Assembly: GCF_001667945.1 (NCBI RefSeq)
Contig: NZ_LZJK01000009.1
Coordinates: forward strand, 1 to 42,256
From: Mycolicibacter sinensis
Lineage (GTDB): Bacteria; Actinomycetota; Actinomycetes; Mycobacteriales; Mycobacteriaceae
Direction of reading: 5' to 3'
Length of the DNA stretch: 42,256 bases
Every line of letters starts with the position of its first letter. The first letter of the stretch is position 1. Below are positions 16,779 to 24,727 of this stretch, in pieces. Made by a program: the position numbers and the translations under genes. The notes under the pieces are model-generated. The model did not search any database. It was given only the letters and a program-made list of their open reading frames with translations, and was not told where the DNA came from.

Positions 16779-17927
16779 TTGCACGCCATTCTTCGCCCCT
16801 ACGCCACGGCCGGTGTCGTCATCGCCGGGACCGGCCTGATCGCGGCCACACCGGTAGTGTCGCCGGCGCCCGCGGTCCCCACGGTCGTTGACGTCGCGCT
16901 CACCGCGGGTGGGGGCCTGCCTGAGCTGGCCGACCCGTGGGTGGACGTGTTCAACACCGCCTCCGCCAACGCCACGACCCTGCTCAACAACTACATGCTT
17001 GCGCCCGGAGTGGCGTTCCAGCAGCTGTACGCCAACGTCATGGGTTACGCGCAGCAGTTCCTGGACGACCCGAGCAGCAGCACGCTCGCCGCCATCAACA
17101 CGGGGATCCAGGAGCACTGGGTGGCGGTGCGCGACGGCTACACGCTGCTGGGGGACGTCGACAAGGCGACTTCGGACATCGTCAGTCACCACACCCTCAA
17201 CGGGGGCTCGGCCCCGACGGGCCATCTCTTCCTGTTCGGTCAGGTCCCGGGCTTTCTGCCGCCCGACGTGGACAAGGACATGGTGTCGCAGGTTCTCAAC
17301 TTCCTGGCTTCACCGCTGTCCGGAATCATCATGGGTTCGCTGGGGCCGGGCATCAGCCCCTGGATCGCCATGATGAACAGCATCAACGACGGCGACAGCT
17401 TCAACGAAGTCCTCGCCGCGACCTACGGCGGCTTCCTCAACGGCGCCACGCTCAACCTCGACTCGATCCTGCCGATGATCAATGACGCGGGGTTCCTCCC
17501 GAACGGCATGAGCCTGGACCACTTGGAGGTGGCCTTCGGTGGCCTGCTCAGCCCGGGCGCGGTGACCGTCGGCCCCTATCAGGTGCTCGGCGCCGGCGGC
17601 GAAATCGAGGCCGCTGTTCCCGCGGTGGGCGGCTCCATCTTCAACTCGCTCGGACTGGAGATGGTGGGTGTCCCGGTTCTCGGCAAGATCGCGGTGGACG
17701 GCGTGGGCGTTGGCCCGATCGGCGCCATGCAGGCATGGGGACAGATCGTCGGGGCGCTGCTGGGCTCGGGCTGGGACGGTAAGGGCCCCGTTGTTGTGAC
17801 GCCGCCCGGGGTCGGTGTCGAGCTGCCCACCATCCCGGACGACTTCCTTGACGACGGCGGACTGAGCGCACAGGCCACCGACGCGTTCAGCGGGCTGCAG
17901 GACCTGCTCAACGGCATCTTCGGCTGA
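16779..17927 (+). CDS. gjpA: GjpA-like outer membrane porin, copy 2
   Basis: A 382-residue paralogue of the porin at 10767 with the same hallmarks: ILRPYATAGVVIAGTG, LLNNYMLAPGVAFQQLY, LGPGISPWIAMMNSIN, FLNGATLNLDSILPMIN, GGLLSPGAVTVGPYQVLG and IVGALLGSGWDGKGPVVV. It carries an extra stretch after the export segment and a somewhat longer C-terminus. The start is TTG at 16779 behind GAAGGAG with 7 nt spacing, the same rare start codon as copy 1. The signal-peptide PGRS gene follows after 59 bp, so both cassettes keep the pair. It is predicted to be exported and embedded in the mycolate outer membrane; that and pore activity are family inferences. Confidence 0.86.
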   Translation: MHAILRPYATAGVVIAGTGLIAATPVVSPAPAVPTVVDVALTAGGGLPELADPWVDVFNTASANATTLLNNYMLAPGVAFQQLYANVMGYAQQFLDDPSSSTLAAINTGIQEHWVAVRDGYTLLGDVDKATSDIVSHHTLNGGSAPTGHLFLFGQVPGFLPPDVDKDMVSQVLNFLASPLSGIIMGSLGPGISPWIAMMNSINDGDSFNEVLAATYGGFLNGATLNLDSILPMINDAGFLPNGMSLDHLEVAFGGLLSPGAVTVGPYQVLGAGGEIEAAVPAVGGSIFNSLGLEMVGVPVLGKIAVDGVGVGPIGAMQAWGQIVGALLGSGWDGKGPVVVTPPGVGVELPTIPDDFLDDGGLSAQATDAFSGLQDLLNGIFG

Positions 17928-17986
17928 CCCGCCTCCCCAAAACTCCACTACCCCACGGTTTTACATCTGATGAAAGGTGTTCCTCA

Positions 17987-20900
17987 ATGAGTCGTCGTCA
18001 CAGCAGCACCCGGCGCCGCGGTCATCAGCAGGCCGGTCAATCGCGTCACAGGCGGGCGATCGGTGCCGGTGGTGCGGCCACCGCCTTCTTGGCGTTCGGA
18101 ATGATGCCGCTGGCGGGCCTTCCGTCGGCGCAGGCCGACGACGGGATGGACTGGCTGATGGACCTGTTCGGCCCCGCCGCATCGGTAGATACCCCACTGG
18201 CCGCCGACAGCAGCCAATTCGACATGACCAGCATTATCGACCAATGGTTCTACCAACCGATCCACCTCGGTGTGGAGGCTTGGATCAACAGCGATCTCGG
18301 TGAGCTGGTCAACGGATGGATCAATGAGTCCTCCGGGCTGTTCTTGATCGGCGACGGCGCGGCCGGGACGGCCGAGAACCCCGATGGCGGCGACGGCGGT
18401 CTGTGGTTCGGTGACGGCGGTGCCGGCTGGGACAGCAATGACGCGGCGCTGGCCGGCGGAAACGGCGGTGCCGCAGGATGGTTCGGCAACGGCGGTGCCG
18501 GCGGTGACGGCTTCGAGACCGGTGCGGGCGGCAACGGCGGTGCCGGCGGCTCCTTCATGGGCATCGGCGGTGACGGTGGTGCCGGCGGTATGGGTGTCGG
18601 TGTGAGCGGCAGCGGCGGTGCCGGCGGCAACGGTGGCGACGCGGTCGGCTGGTTCTTTGGCAACGGCGGCAACGGCGGCGCCGGCGGCAATGGCACCGCG
18701 GGCGCCAACGGCAGCTACGCCAACGGCGGTACCGGCATCGGCGGCACCGGCGGCACCGGTGGGGCCGGTGGTGCCGGCGGCCGTAGCGGCTTCCTCTACG
18801 GCAATGGCGGCAACGGTGGGGCCGGCGGCGCCGCCGGTGGCACCGGCACCTCCGCCAACGGCGTCGACGACGGCATCGCAGCGCACCTCAACGGTGCCAA
18901 CGGCGGCGCGGGTGCCGCTGGCGGCGCCGGCGGCGCGGGCGGCGAAAAGTTCGACGGTTCCTACGGAAGCGCCGGTGCGGCCGGGGTCGGTGGCACCGGG
19001 GCGGCCGGGACCGACGGCGGGGACGCTTTCAAGGACGCCAACGGGGACTACCTCGGCAACGGCGGTGCCGGCGGTACCGGTGGCACCGGCGGCGCCGGAC
19101 CTCTGGGCGGTAACGGTGGGGCGGCCGGCAATGGCGGTGCCGGCCTGACCGGTGGGGCCGGCGGCGCCGGCGGCAACGGCGGGGCCGGGGTCGGCGTCGG
19201 CGGCGTGGGCGGCAACGGTGCCGATGGCGGCGCCGGTGGGTTCGGTGCACTCCACGGCGGCAACGGTGGCAACGGGGGTAATGGCGGCAACAACACCGCC
19301 GAAGACGGCCACGGCGGTAACGGCGGCGCCGGTGGCGCCGCCGGTGACGCCGCGACCGACGACAACACCGTCCAGACCATCGGCGGCAACGGCGGCAACG
19401 GCGGCAACGGCGGGGTCGGCGGCAACGTCCCGCTCGTCCTGGGCGGTGTCAACGGCTGGGGTGGTCAGGGCGGCGATGGCGGCGCGGCCGGCACCGGTAC
19501 CTACGTCGGCGGCAACGGAGGCAACGGCGGCAACGGTGGTGCCGGCACCTTCAGCAGCGGCGGGAACGGTGGCACCGGCGCCGACGGCGCGCAGAGCACC
19601 GGCTGGAAGTCCGAAGACGGCACCGTCTTCAGCAAGGGCGGCAACGGTGGCAACGGCGGAACAGGCGGCGGCGCCAAGGCCAACGGCATCGCCGGGGTCG
19701 GTGGTGACGGCGGCAACGGCGCCGACGGGGCGACCGGCGCCGGCGTCATCAGCACCGGCGGTAACGGCGGTGCCGGCGGCACCGGCGGCGCCGCCGCGGC
19801 GGGCCTGTCGTCGGGCGGTGGCTTCGCCGGCGTCGGCGGTAACGGCGGATCCGGTGGCGACGGCACCGCGTCCGGTGGGACCGGCGGCAACGGTGGCTCC
19901 GGTGGCAGCGGGCAGTTGGCCGGCGGCGACGGGGGCGACGGCGGTACCGGTGGCAACAGTGCTGGCGCCACCAACCCCAACAACCCCTTCGGCGCCAGCC
20001 ATGCCGGCAACGGCGGCAACGCCGGAAACGGGGGCTCCTCGGCGGGCGGCAGCTTCCCGCCGGGCCCCGGCGGTAACGGCGGCACCGGTGGCACCGGCGG
20101 CACCGGGGCCGGCGCGGTCAACGGCGGTAACGGCGGGACCGGTGGCTTCGGTGGCGGTGGCGTCACGGGCGGCAATGCCGGAGACGGTGGAAACGGCGGC
20201 GCGGCGACCGGTACCGGTAACGGCGGAAACGGCGGCAATGCCGGCCTCTTCGGCGGCTCCGCGAGTGCCGGGACCGCGGGAATTCCGCACCCACGGGCGG
20301 CCGGTGGCGACGGCTACGACGCCGGAAACGGCGGCAACGGCGGAAACGGCGGCGCCGGCGGCAGCGCGGTCACCGGTAACGGTGGCGCCGGCGGCAACGG
20401 CAGCGTCGGCGGAAGCGGTGGCGTCGGCGGTAAGGGCGGCGTCGGCGGTGTCGATGCCAACGGCAACGGCCTTGACGGCGGCAACGGCGGCAAGGGCGGC
20501 GCTGGTGGAACCGGAGGCCACGGCGGGGCCGGTGGCATCAGCACCAGCGGCACCAACGGGACCGCGGGCACCGACGCACTCGACGGCGCCGGTGGCGCGG
20601 GTGGCGCCGGCGGCGCCGGTGGCGTCGGCGTCAACGGCGGGTCCTCCGGTAACGGTGGCGCTGGTGGCGCCGGCGGGACCTCTGGCAGCGGCGCCGGTGG
20701 TGCCGGCGGCGTGGGCGGCGCCGGTGGCGCCGGCCATGCGGGTGTGGTCGGAAGCGACACCGTCACCGGGACCGTCGGCGGGGACGGCGGCAATGGCGGT
20801 AAGGGCGGTACCGGCGGGGCATCCACCAGCGGCACCTGGGGCGCCGCCGGCGTCGGTGGTGCCGGTGGTGCCGGCGGCGTGGGCGGCGTCGACGCCGACG

Positions 20901-22213
20901 GCAACGGCCTGAACGGTGGTAACGGCGGCAACGGTGGTGCCGGCGGGGCCGGCGTCAACGGTGGCCTGGACGGCACCGGTGGCGTCGGTGGCGCCGGTGG
21001 AGCCGGCGGCGTCGGAACCAACGGCGGGGACTCCGGTGACGGTGGCAACGGTGGCACCGGTGGCACCTCCGGCACCGGTAATGGTGGCGTCGGTGGCGCC
21101 GGCGGTGCCGGCGGTGCCGGAGTCATCGGCGGATCGGCCGGCAATGGCGGAAACGCCGGTAACGGTGGTACCTCCGGCAGCGGCACCGGCGGTAACGGTG
21201 GCGTCGGTGGCACCGGCGGCGCCGGTCTCAATGGCGCTGCGTCCGGAACCGCTGGTGGCGACGGCGGAAACGGCGGAAAGGGCGGTTCGGGAGGTGCCTC
21301 CGGCACCGGCGCCGATGGACTTGCCGGCGCCGGTGGCGCCGGTGGGGCCGGTGGCACCGGTGGGGTCAATGCCGCCGGGAACGGCCTGCGCGGTGGCGAC
21401 GGTGGCACCGGTGGCGCCGGCGGTGCCGGCATCAACGGCGGTCTCGACGGCAACGGTGGCAACGGTGGCAACGGTGGTTCCGGTGGTATCGGAACCAGCG
21501 GCGGGGCCTCCGGTAACGGCGGCGACGGCGGCTCCGGCGGTATCTCCGGCAGCGGTAACGGCGGCAACGGCGGCAACGGTGGCGCCGGCGGGATGAGCGG
21601 CGTCCCTGCCAGTGGCGGGCCTGCCGGCACCGGTGGCAACGGCGGTAACGGTGGCACCGGTGGCGCCTCGACCAGCGGCAACGGCGGCAACGGCGGGACC
21701 GGCGGGAGCGGTGGCGCCGGCCGAGCGGGCACGGCCGGAACCGCGGGAACCACCACGGCCGGCGGCGACGCAACCGATGGCGGCAACGGCGGCAACGGTG
21801 GTGTCGGTGGTACCGGCGGCACGTCGGTAACCGGCGATGGCGGCAAGGGCGGTGTCGGTGGTGCCGGCGGCGCGGGCGGCACCGGTGGCACCGGTGGCAA
21901 GGGCGGCGTCAACGCCGGTGTCGGCCAGGCTGGCGGCAACGGCGGCGACGGCGGCAACAGCGGTACCGGTGGTAAGGGTGGCACCGGCGGCGACAGCACC
22001 AGCGGGAACGACGGCGCCAACGGCAACGGCGGCAACGGACCGGCCGGCGGCAAGGGTGGTAACGGCGGCAACGGCGGCACCCCCGGTGGCGCAGGCGGCA
22101 CTCGCGGTACCGGCGGGACCGGCGGGACCGGCGGTGCCGCCGGTGGTCCCGGCGCCGGCCCCGGCACCAACGGCGCCAACGGGGCCAACGGCAACAACGG
22201 CCTCCCCGGCTGA
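17987..22213 (+). CDS. Signal-peptide PGRS protein, copy 2
   Basis: A 1,408-residue PGRS protein with a signal peptide in place of a PE domain. Residues 1-50 have many arginines, then a hydrophobic core (GAGGAATAFLAFGMMPLAG) and SAQA before Asp51. A Sec route is most likely; RR pairs mean Tat cannot be excluded. The adapter (51 to about 125) repeats copy 1: IDQWFYQPIH, EAWINSDLG, VNGWIN, LFLIGDG and GTAENPDGG. Then GGx repeats run to the end (NGLPG). ATG 17987 follows GAAAGG by 9 nt. In the last third a segment with VDADGNG or VNAAGNG and SGGASGNGG-like boxes recurs. It pairs with gjpA copy 2. Surface exposure is predicted; function unknown. Confidence 0.88.
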   Translation: MSRRHSSTRRRGHQQAGQSRHRRAIGAGGAATAFLAFGMMPLAGLPSAQADDGMDWLMDLFGPAASVDTPLAADSSQFDMTSIIDQWFYQPIHLGVEAWINSDLGELVNGWINESSGLFLIGDGAAGTAENPDGGDGGLWFGDGGAGWDSNDAALAGGNGGAAGWFGNGGAGGDGFETGAGGNGGAGGSFMGIGGDGGAGGMGVGVSGSGGAGGNGGDAVGWFFGNGGNGGAGGNGTAGANGSYANGGTGIGGTGGTGGAGGAGGRSGFLYGNGGNGGAGGAAGGTGTSANGVDDGIAAHLNGANGGAGAAGGAGGAGGEKFDGSYGSAGAAGVGGTGAAGTDGGDAFKDANGDYLGNGGAGGTGGTGGAGPLGGNGGAAGNGGAGLTGGAGGAGGNGGAGVGVGGVGGNGADGGAGGFGALHGGNGGNGGNGGNNTAEDGHGGNGGAGGAAGDAATDDNTVQTIGGNGGNGGNGGVGGNVPLVLGGVNGWGGQGGDGGAAGTGTYVGGNGGNGGNGGAGTFSSGGNGGTGADGAQSTGWKSEDGTVFSKGGNGGNGGTGGGAKANGIAGVGGDGGNGADGATGAGVISTGGNGGAGGTGGAAAAGLSSGGGFAGVGGNGGSGGDGTASGGTGGNGGSGGSGQLAGGDGGDGGTGGNSAGATNPNNPFGASHAGNGGNAGNGGSSAGGSFPPGPGGNGGTGGTGGTGAGAVNGGNGGTGGFGGGGVTGGNAGDGGNGGAATGTGNGGNGGNAGLFGGSASAGTAGIPHPRAAGGDGYDAGNGGNGGNGGAGGSAVTGNGGAGGNGSVGGSGGVGGKGGVGGVDANGNGLDGGNGGKGGAGGTGGHGGAGGISTSGTNGTAGTDALDGAGGAGGAGGAGGVGVNGGSSGNGGAGGAGGTSGSGAGGAGGVGGAGGAGHAGVVGSDTVTGTVGGDGGNGGKGGTGGASTSGTWGAAGVGGAGGAGGVGGVDADGNGLNGGNGGNGGAGGAGVNGGLDGTGGVGGAGGAGGVGTNGGDSGDGGNGGTGGTSGTGNGGVGGAGGAGGAGVIGGSAGNGGNAGNGGTSGSGTGGNGGVGGTGGAGLNGAASGTAGGDGGNGGKGGSGGASGTGADGLAGAGGAGGAGGTGGVNAAGNGLRGGDGGTGGAGGAGINGGLDGNGGNGGNGGSGGIGTSGGASGNGGDGGSGGISGSGNGGNGGNGGAGGMSGVPASGGPAGTGGNGGNGGTGGASTSGNGGNGGTGGSGGAGRAGTAGTAGTTTAGGDATDGGNGGNGGVGGTGGTSVTGDGGKGGVGGAGGAGGTGGTGGKGGVNAGVGQAGGNGGDGGNSGTGGKGGTGGDSTSGNDGANGNGGNGPAGGKGGNGGNGGTPGGAGGTRGTGGTGGTGGAAGGPGAGPGTNGANGANGNNGLPG

Positions 22214-22226
22214 CAGCACCCCGTTC

Positions 22227-22279
22227 ACACTGCACTCAGGGCGCAACCCACTCGCACTTTTGCGCCCTGAGTGCAGTGT
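22227..22279. terminator. Perfect 20-bp hairpin between PGRS copy 2 and lipE
   Basis: Arms 22227-22246 and 22260-22279 are perfectly complementary and enclose a 13-nt loop. It starts 13 nt after the PGRS stop and its other arm touches the lipE stop codon, so it should act on both converging transcripts. The core AACCCACTCGCACTTT recurs, inverted, in the hairpin at 29687. It recalls the repeated TRIT terminator motif described for mycobacteria; that link is from memory. Confidence 0.8.
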
Positions 22280-23538
22280 CACCGCACGGAGCGGGGCAGC
22301 TCCGCGGCGATGGTGTCCATCAGCGCGGCGTAGCGCTTGGCCTCCGGATCGCGACCGGGCTTGCCGCTGGAGATCAGCCCGGCGGCCAGCCCCCGCGCCG
22401 GGTCCGCCCAGATCGCGACGTTGACCAGTCCCAGATGTCCGAACGCCGATGGTGCACCACGGCCGAAGGGGCCGAACCGCTCCGAGCCCAGCATGTAGCC
22501 GGTGCCCCAGCGCAACGGCACCAAGCCGGTGGCCACATCCGGGCGCAGCCGCCGGCACTGCGCTGTTGCGGCGGCCATGGTCTCCGGCGAGACCACCCGC
22601 ACGCCATCGAGTTCGCCTCCGCGGCGCCAGATCTCGGCGAACTTAGACAGCTCGAACGCCGTCGAGATGGTGTTCGACGACGGGATGACGCTGGTCAGAT
22701 ACAGCGGGGTGTTGGTGAACGGAATGATCTCGTGCATGGTGCCGCCGATCGCCCGGCGAAACACCGCAGCCACCGGCCCGGGCAGCGGCTGGCCGGTGGC
22801 GTGACTGGGCGCCACCAGCGCGACGTCCTCTTGGGCCACACCGAAATTCGTCCACCGGAAGCCCAGCGGATCGAGAATCTCTTCAGCGAGGATGTCCCGG
22901 ATCTGCCGCCCGGTGGCCGCTGAGACGATCTCGCGCATCAAGGGTCCCCAGGTCAGCGCGTGGTACATGTGCGCCCACCCCGGTGGGTAGATCGCGCGCA
23001 GGTTCGCCAACTGCTGCCGGGTGTACTCGCTGTCGTCGACCCGTGTCACGTCCGGCCGCGGCCCGGTGGCGAACGGCACCCCGGCACTGTGCGTCAGCAC
23101 CTGACGAATCGTGGTGCGCCCCTTGCCGTACCGGCCGTAGCCGGGCAGATAGTCTGCCACCCGGTCATCCAGTGAGAAGCAGCCGCGCTCGACGAGCATG
23201 TGCACCACGGTGGAGGTGATCGCCTTGGCCGCCGAGTACGCGCAGAACGGGGTATCGATGCGCACCGCCACCTTCTCGGCGTCGGCGGGATCGGTGGGCG
23301 CATTGCCCCACCCGTGCCCGATCGCGCGGTTGAGCACGACGCGGCCGTTGTGGCGCAGGCACAGCTGGATCGCCGGGTGCATACCGGCCGAATACCAGTG
23401 CCGCGCGGCCTGCCAGATCCGTTCCACCGCAACAGGATCGATACCGGAATGATCCTCCTCGCCGACCGCCGTCACCGCGTCCAGGTCGGCCGGAACCCGG
23501 ATCCGCCCATCGGGTGTCAAGATCTCGGGAATCTTCAC
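22279..23538 (-). CDS. lipE: LipE-like serine hydrolase, beta-lactamase fold
   Basis: This 419-residue protein resembles M. tuberculosis LipE (Rv3775), an esterase/lipase of the class C beta-lactamase fold. Ser102 and Lys105 form the SxxK motif in YSAAKAITS. The tyrosine of MYHALTWGP would be the second catalytic element, and FGHLGLV sits at the third. Shared family strings include HPAIQLCLRHNGRV, THSAGVPFATG and FRWTNFGVA. The frame extends further upstream, but the GTG at 23538 overlaps the stop of the thioesterase gene as GTGA and matches where LipE begins, so coupled translation is likely. It is the last gene of the echA21-SMR-tesB-lipE operon. Acyl ester substrate unknown; no signal peptide, so probably cytoplasmic. 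Confidence 0.9.
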   Translation of the reverse strand: MKIPEILTPDGRIRVPADLDAVTAVGEEDHSGIDPVAVERIWQAARHWYSAGMHPAIQLCLRHNGRVVLNRAIGHGWGNAPTDPADAEKVAVRIDTPFCAYSAAKAITSTVVHMLVERGCFSLDDRVADYLPGYGRYGKGRTTIRQVLTHSAGVPFATGPRPDVTRVDDSEYTRQQLANLRAIYPPGWAHMYHALTWGPLMREIVSAATGRQIRDILAEEILDPLGFRWTNFGVAQEDVALVAPSHATGQPLPGPVAAVFRRAIGGTMHEIIPFTNTPLYLTSVIPSSNTISTAFELSKFAEIWRRGGELDGVRVVSPETMAAATAQCRRLRPDVATGLVPLRWGTGYMLGSERFGPFGRGAPSAFGHLGLVNVAIWADPARGLAAGLISSGKPGRDPEAKRYAALMDTIAAELPRSVR

Positions 23539-24407
23539 CGCCGCTCCCTGCCCTTGCCCCGGCCGAAATAGAGTTCCTGGGTCGCGACGCAGACCAGCTG
23601 CCCCGCCCGGTTGTACATCGTGGATGTCGCCAGCCCGCGCCCGGCGACACCGCTGGGCGAGAACTGGTCGGACAGCACCCAATCCGACAGGTCCACGGGC
23701 CGCTGAAACCACAGTGCGTGATCGATCAGCGCGTTGAACGCGCTGGCCGGGGTGCCCCGGCGCATGGCCACCGCCGTCTCGACCATCTTGGTGCCGGACA
23801 GATAGGTCAAAAGCGCACTGTGCAACGCAGCGTCAGCAGGCACTGCTTGAGAAGGCTTCCACCACAACCGGATCCGCGGCGACGACTCGCCGAGCTCAAG
23901 GGCCGCCCGCGGGTGCGGGTCGATGTAGCGCTGCTCGAACGGGTGCGGCTGCACCCAGTAGCCGTCCAGCTCGTCGGCGTAGTCGGCGAGTTGGTCTTGC
24001 ACCGGCGGCAGCGAATCCGGGTCGGGCACCTCGGGCATCGGCTGCTGGTACTCCGGCGCGTCGACCTCCGCACTGAACGACGAGAGCACTTCCAGCAGGA
24101 TCTCACCGTCCTGGCGGGCGGTGACCTGCCGCGTCGACAGCGTGCCGCCGTCGCGGGCCACATCCACGTGCAGGTCGACGGGGCGGCGGGCATCCCCGGC
24201 CCGCACGTAGTAGACGTGCATGCTGTGCGGGCTGCGGCCCGGGGCGGTGCGGCTGGCCGCCATCAGCGCCTGGCCCGCGATGTGCCCGCCGACGATGTGA
24301 TGGTGTGGGTTGTCCAGTTGGGTGGCGACGAAGTGCTCGTCGTCGACACGCTCGACGTCGAGGGTGGCGACCAGGTCGGCCAGGCCCGGCTGCCGGAAGG
24401 CCGTCAC
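23535..24407 (-). CDS. Acyl-CoA thioesterase II (TesB type)
   Basis: A 290-residue double hot-dog thioesterase that hydrolyses acyl-CoA to free acid and CoA. The N-terminal repeat has HHIVGGHIAGQALMAA near 35-50; the C-terminal repeat has NALIDHALWFQRP. Asp229 (IDHALW), Ser250/Ser252 (FSPSG) and Gln277 (ATQELY) are placed like the TesB Asp-Thr/Ser-Gln triad. The start is GTG 24407, which overlaps the SMR stop as GTGA; the longer open frame upstream is only a shadow of that gene. It ends in a GTGA overlap with lipE. Co-transcription with a dienoyl-CoA isomerase and an esterase points to processing of unusual acyl chains. M. tuberculosis TesB proteins are encoded elsewhere, so this is an extra copy placed in the echA21-lipE operon. 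Confidence 0.9.
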   Translation of the reverse strand: MTAFRQPGLADLVATLDVERVDDEHFVATQLDNPHHHIVGGHIAGQALMAASRTAPGRSPHSMHVYYVRAGDARRPVDLHVDVARDGGTLSTRQVTARQDGEILLEVLSSFSAEVDAPEYQQPMPEVPDPDSLPPVQDQLADYADELDGYWVQPHPFEQRYIDPHPRAALELGESSPRIRLWWKPSQAVPADAALHSALLTYLSGTKMVETAVAMRRGTPASAFNALIDHALWFQRPVDLSDWVLSDQFSPSGVAGRGLATSTMYNRAGQLVCVATQELYFGRGKGRERR

Positions 24408-24727
24408 GCGTGCGCCCCGTACTCCAGCAGGTACACCCCGGCGTCGATCACCAGCACCCCGCCGGCCATCACCGGCGTGAACGGGTCGGCGAAGAAAAAC
24501 CGGGCCAGCGCCGCGGTCAGGGCCACCCCGACGCCCGACCACACCCCGTAGGCCACCCCGACCGGCATGCCGCGCTTCAACACCAAAGCCAGCAACACGA
24601 ACGACACCAGGTAGCCGACGGCCACCGGGATCGCCCACTGCCATCGGCTGAAGCCGTCGGAGGCGCGCATCGACAGCGTCCCGGCTACCTCGAAGCCGAT
24701 CGCTCCGAACAGCAGGAGCCAGGCCAT
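24404..24727 (-). CDS. Small multidrug resistance (SMR) family transporter
   Basis: A 107-residue, four-helix membrane protein of the EmrE/SugE/Mmr type. Helix 1 is WLLLFGAIGFEVAGTLSM with Glu13 at the position of the essential EmrE Glu14. YLVSFVLLALVLKRGMPVGVAYGVWSGVGVALTA covers helices 2-3, including the AYxVWSGxG signature. Such proteins work as dimers in the inner membrane and export cationic compounds or guanidinium in exchange for protons. ATG 24727 shares one base with the echA21 stop (TGATG), and the gene ends in a GTGA overlap with tesB. A drug pump inside a fatty-acid operon is unusual; substrate cannot be inferred. Only one SMR gene is present, so a homodimer is expected. Confidence 0.9.
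   Translation of the reverse strand: MAWLLLFGAIGFEVAGTLSMRASDGFSRWQWAIPVAVGYLVSFVLLALVLKRGMPVGVAYGVWSGVGVALTAALARFFFADPFTPVMAGGVLVIDAGVYLLEYGAHA

Noticed and set aside
17984..22558. Very long minus-strand ORFs over the PGRS genes (up to 1,524 codons; others at 4486-7134 and 10746-13490)
   Set aside because: GGN codon repeats leave few stop codons on any frame. These products are low-complexity Ala/Val/Thr or Pro strings with no domain, and they run across real genes with known motifs.
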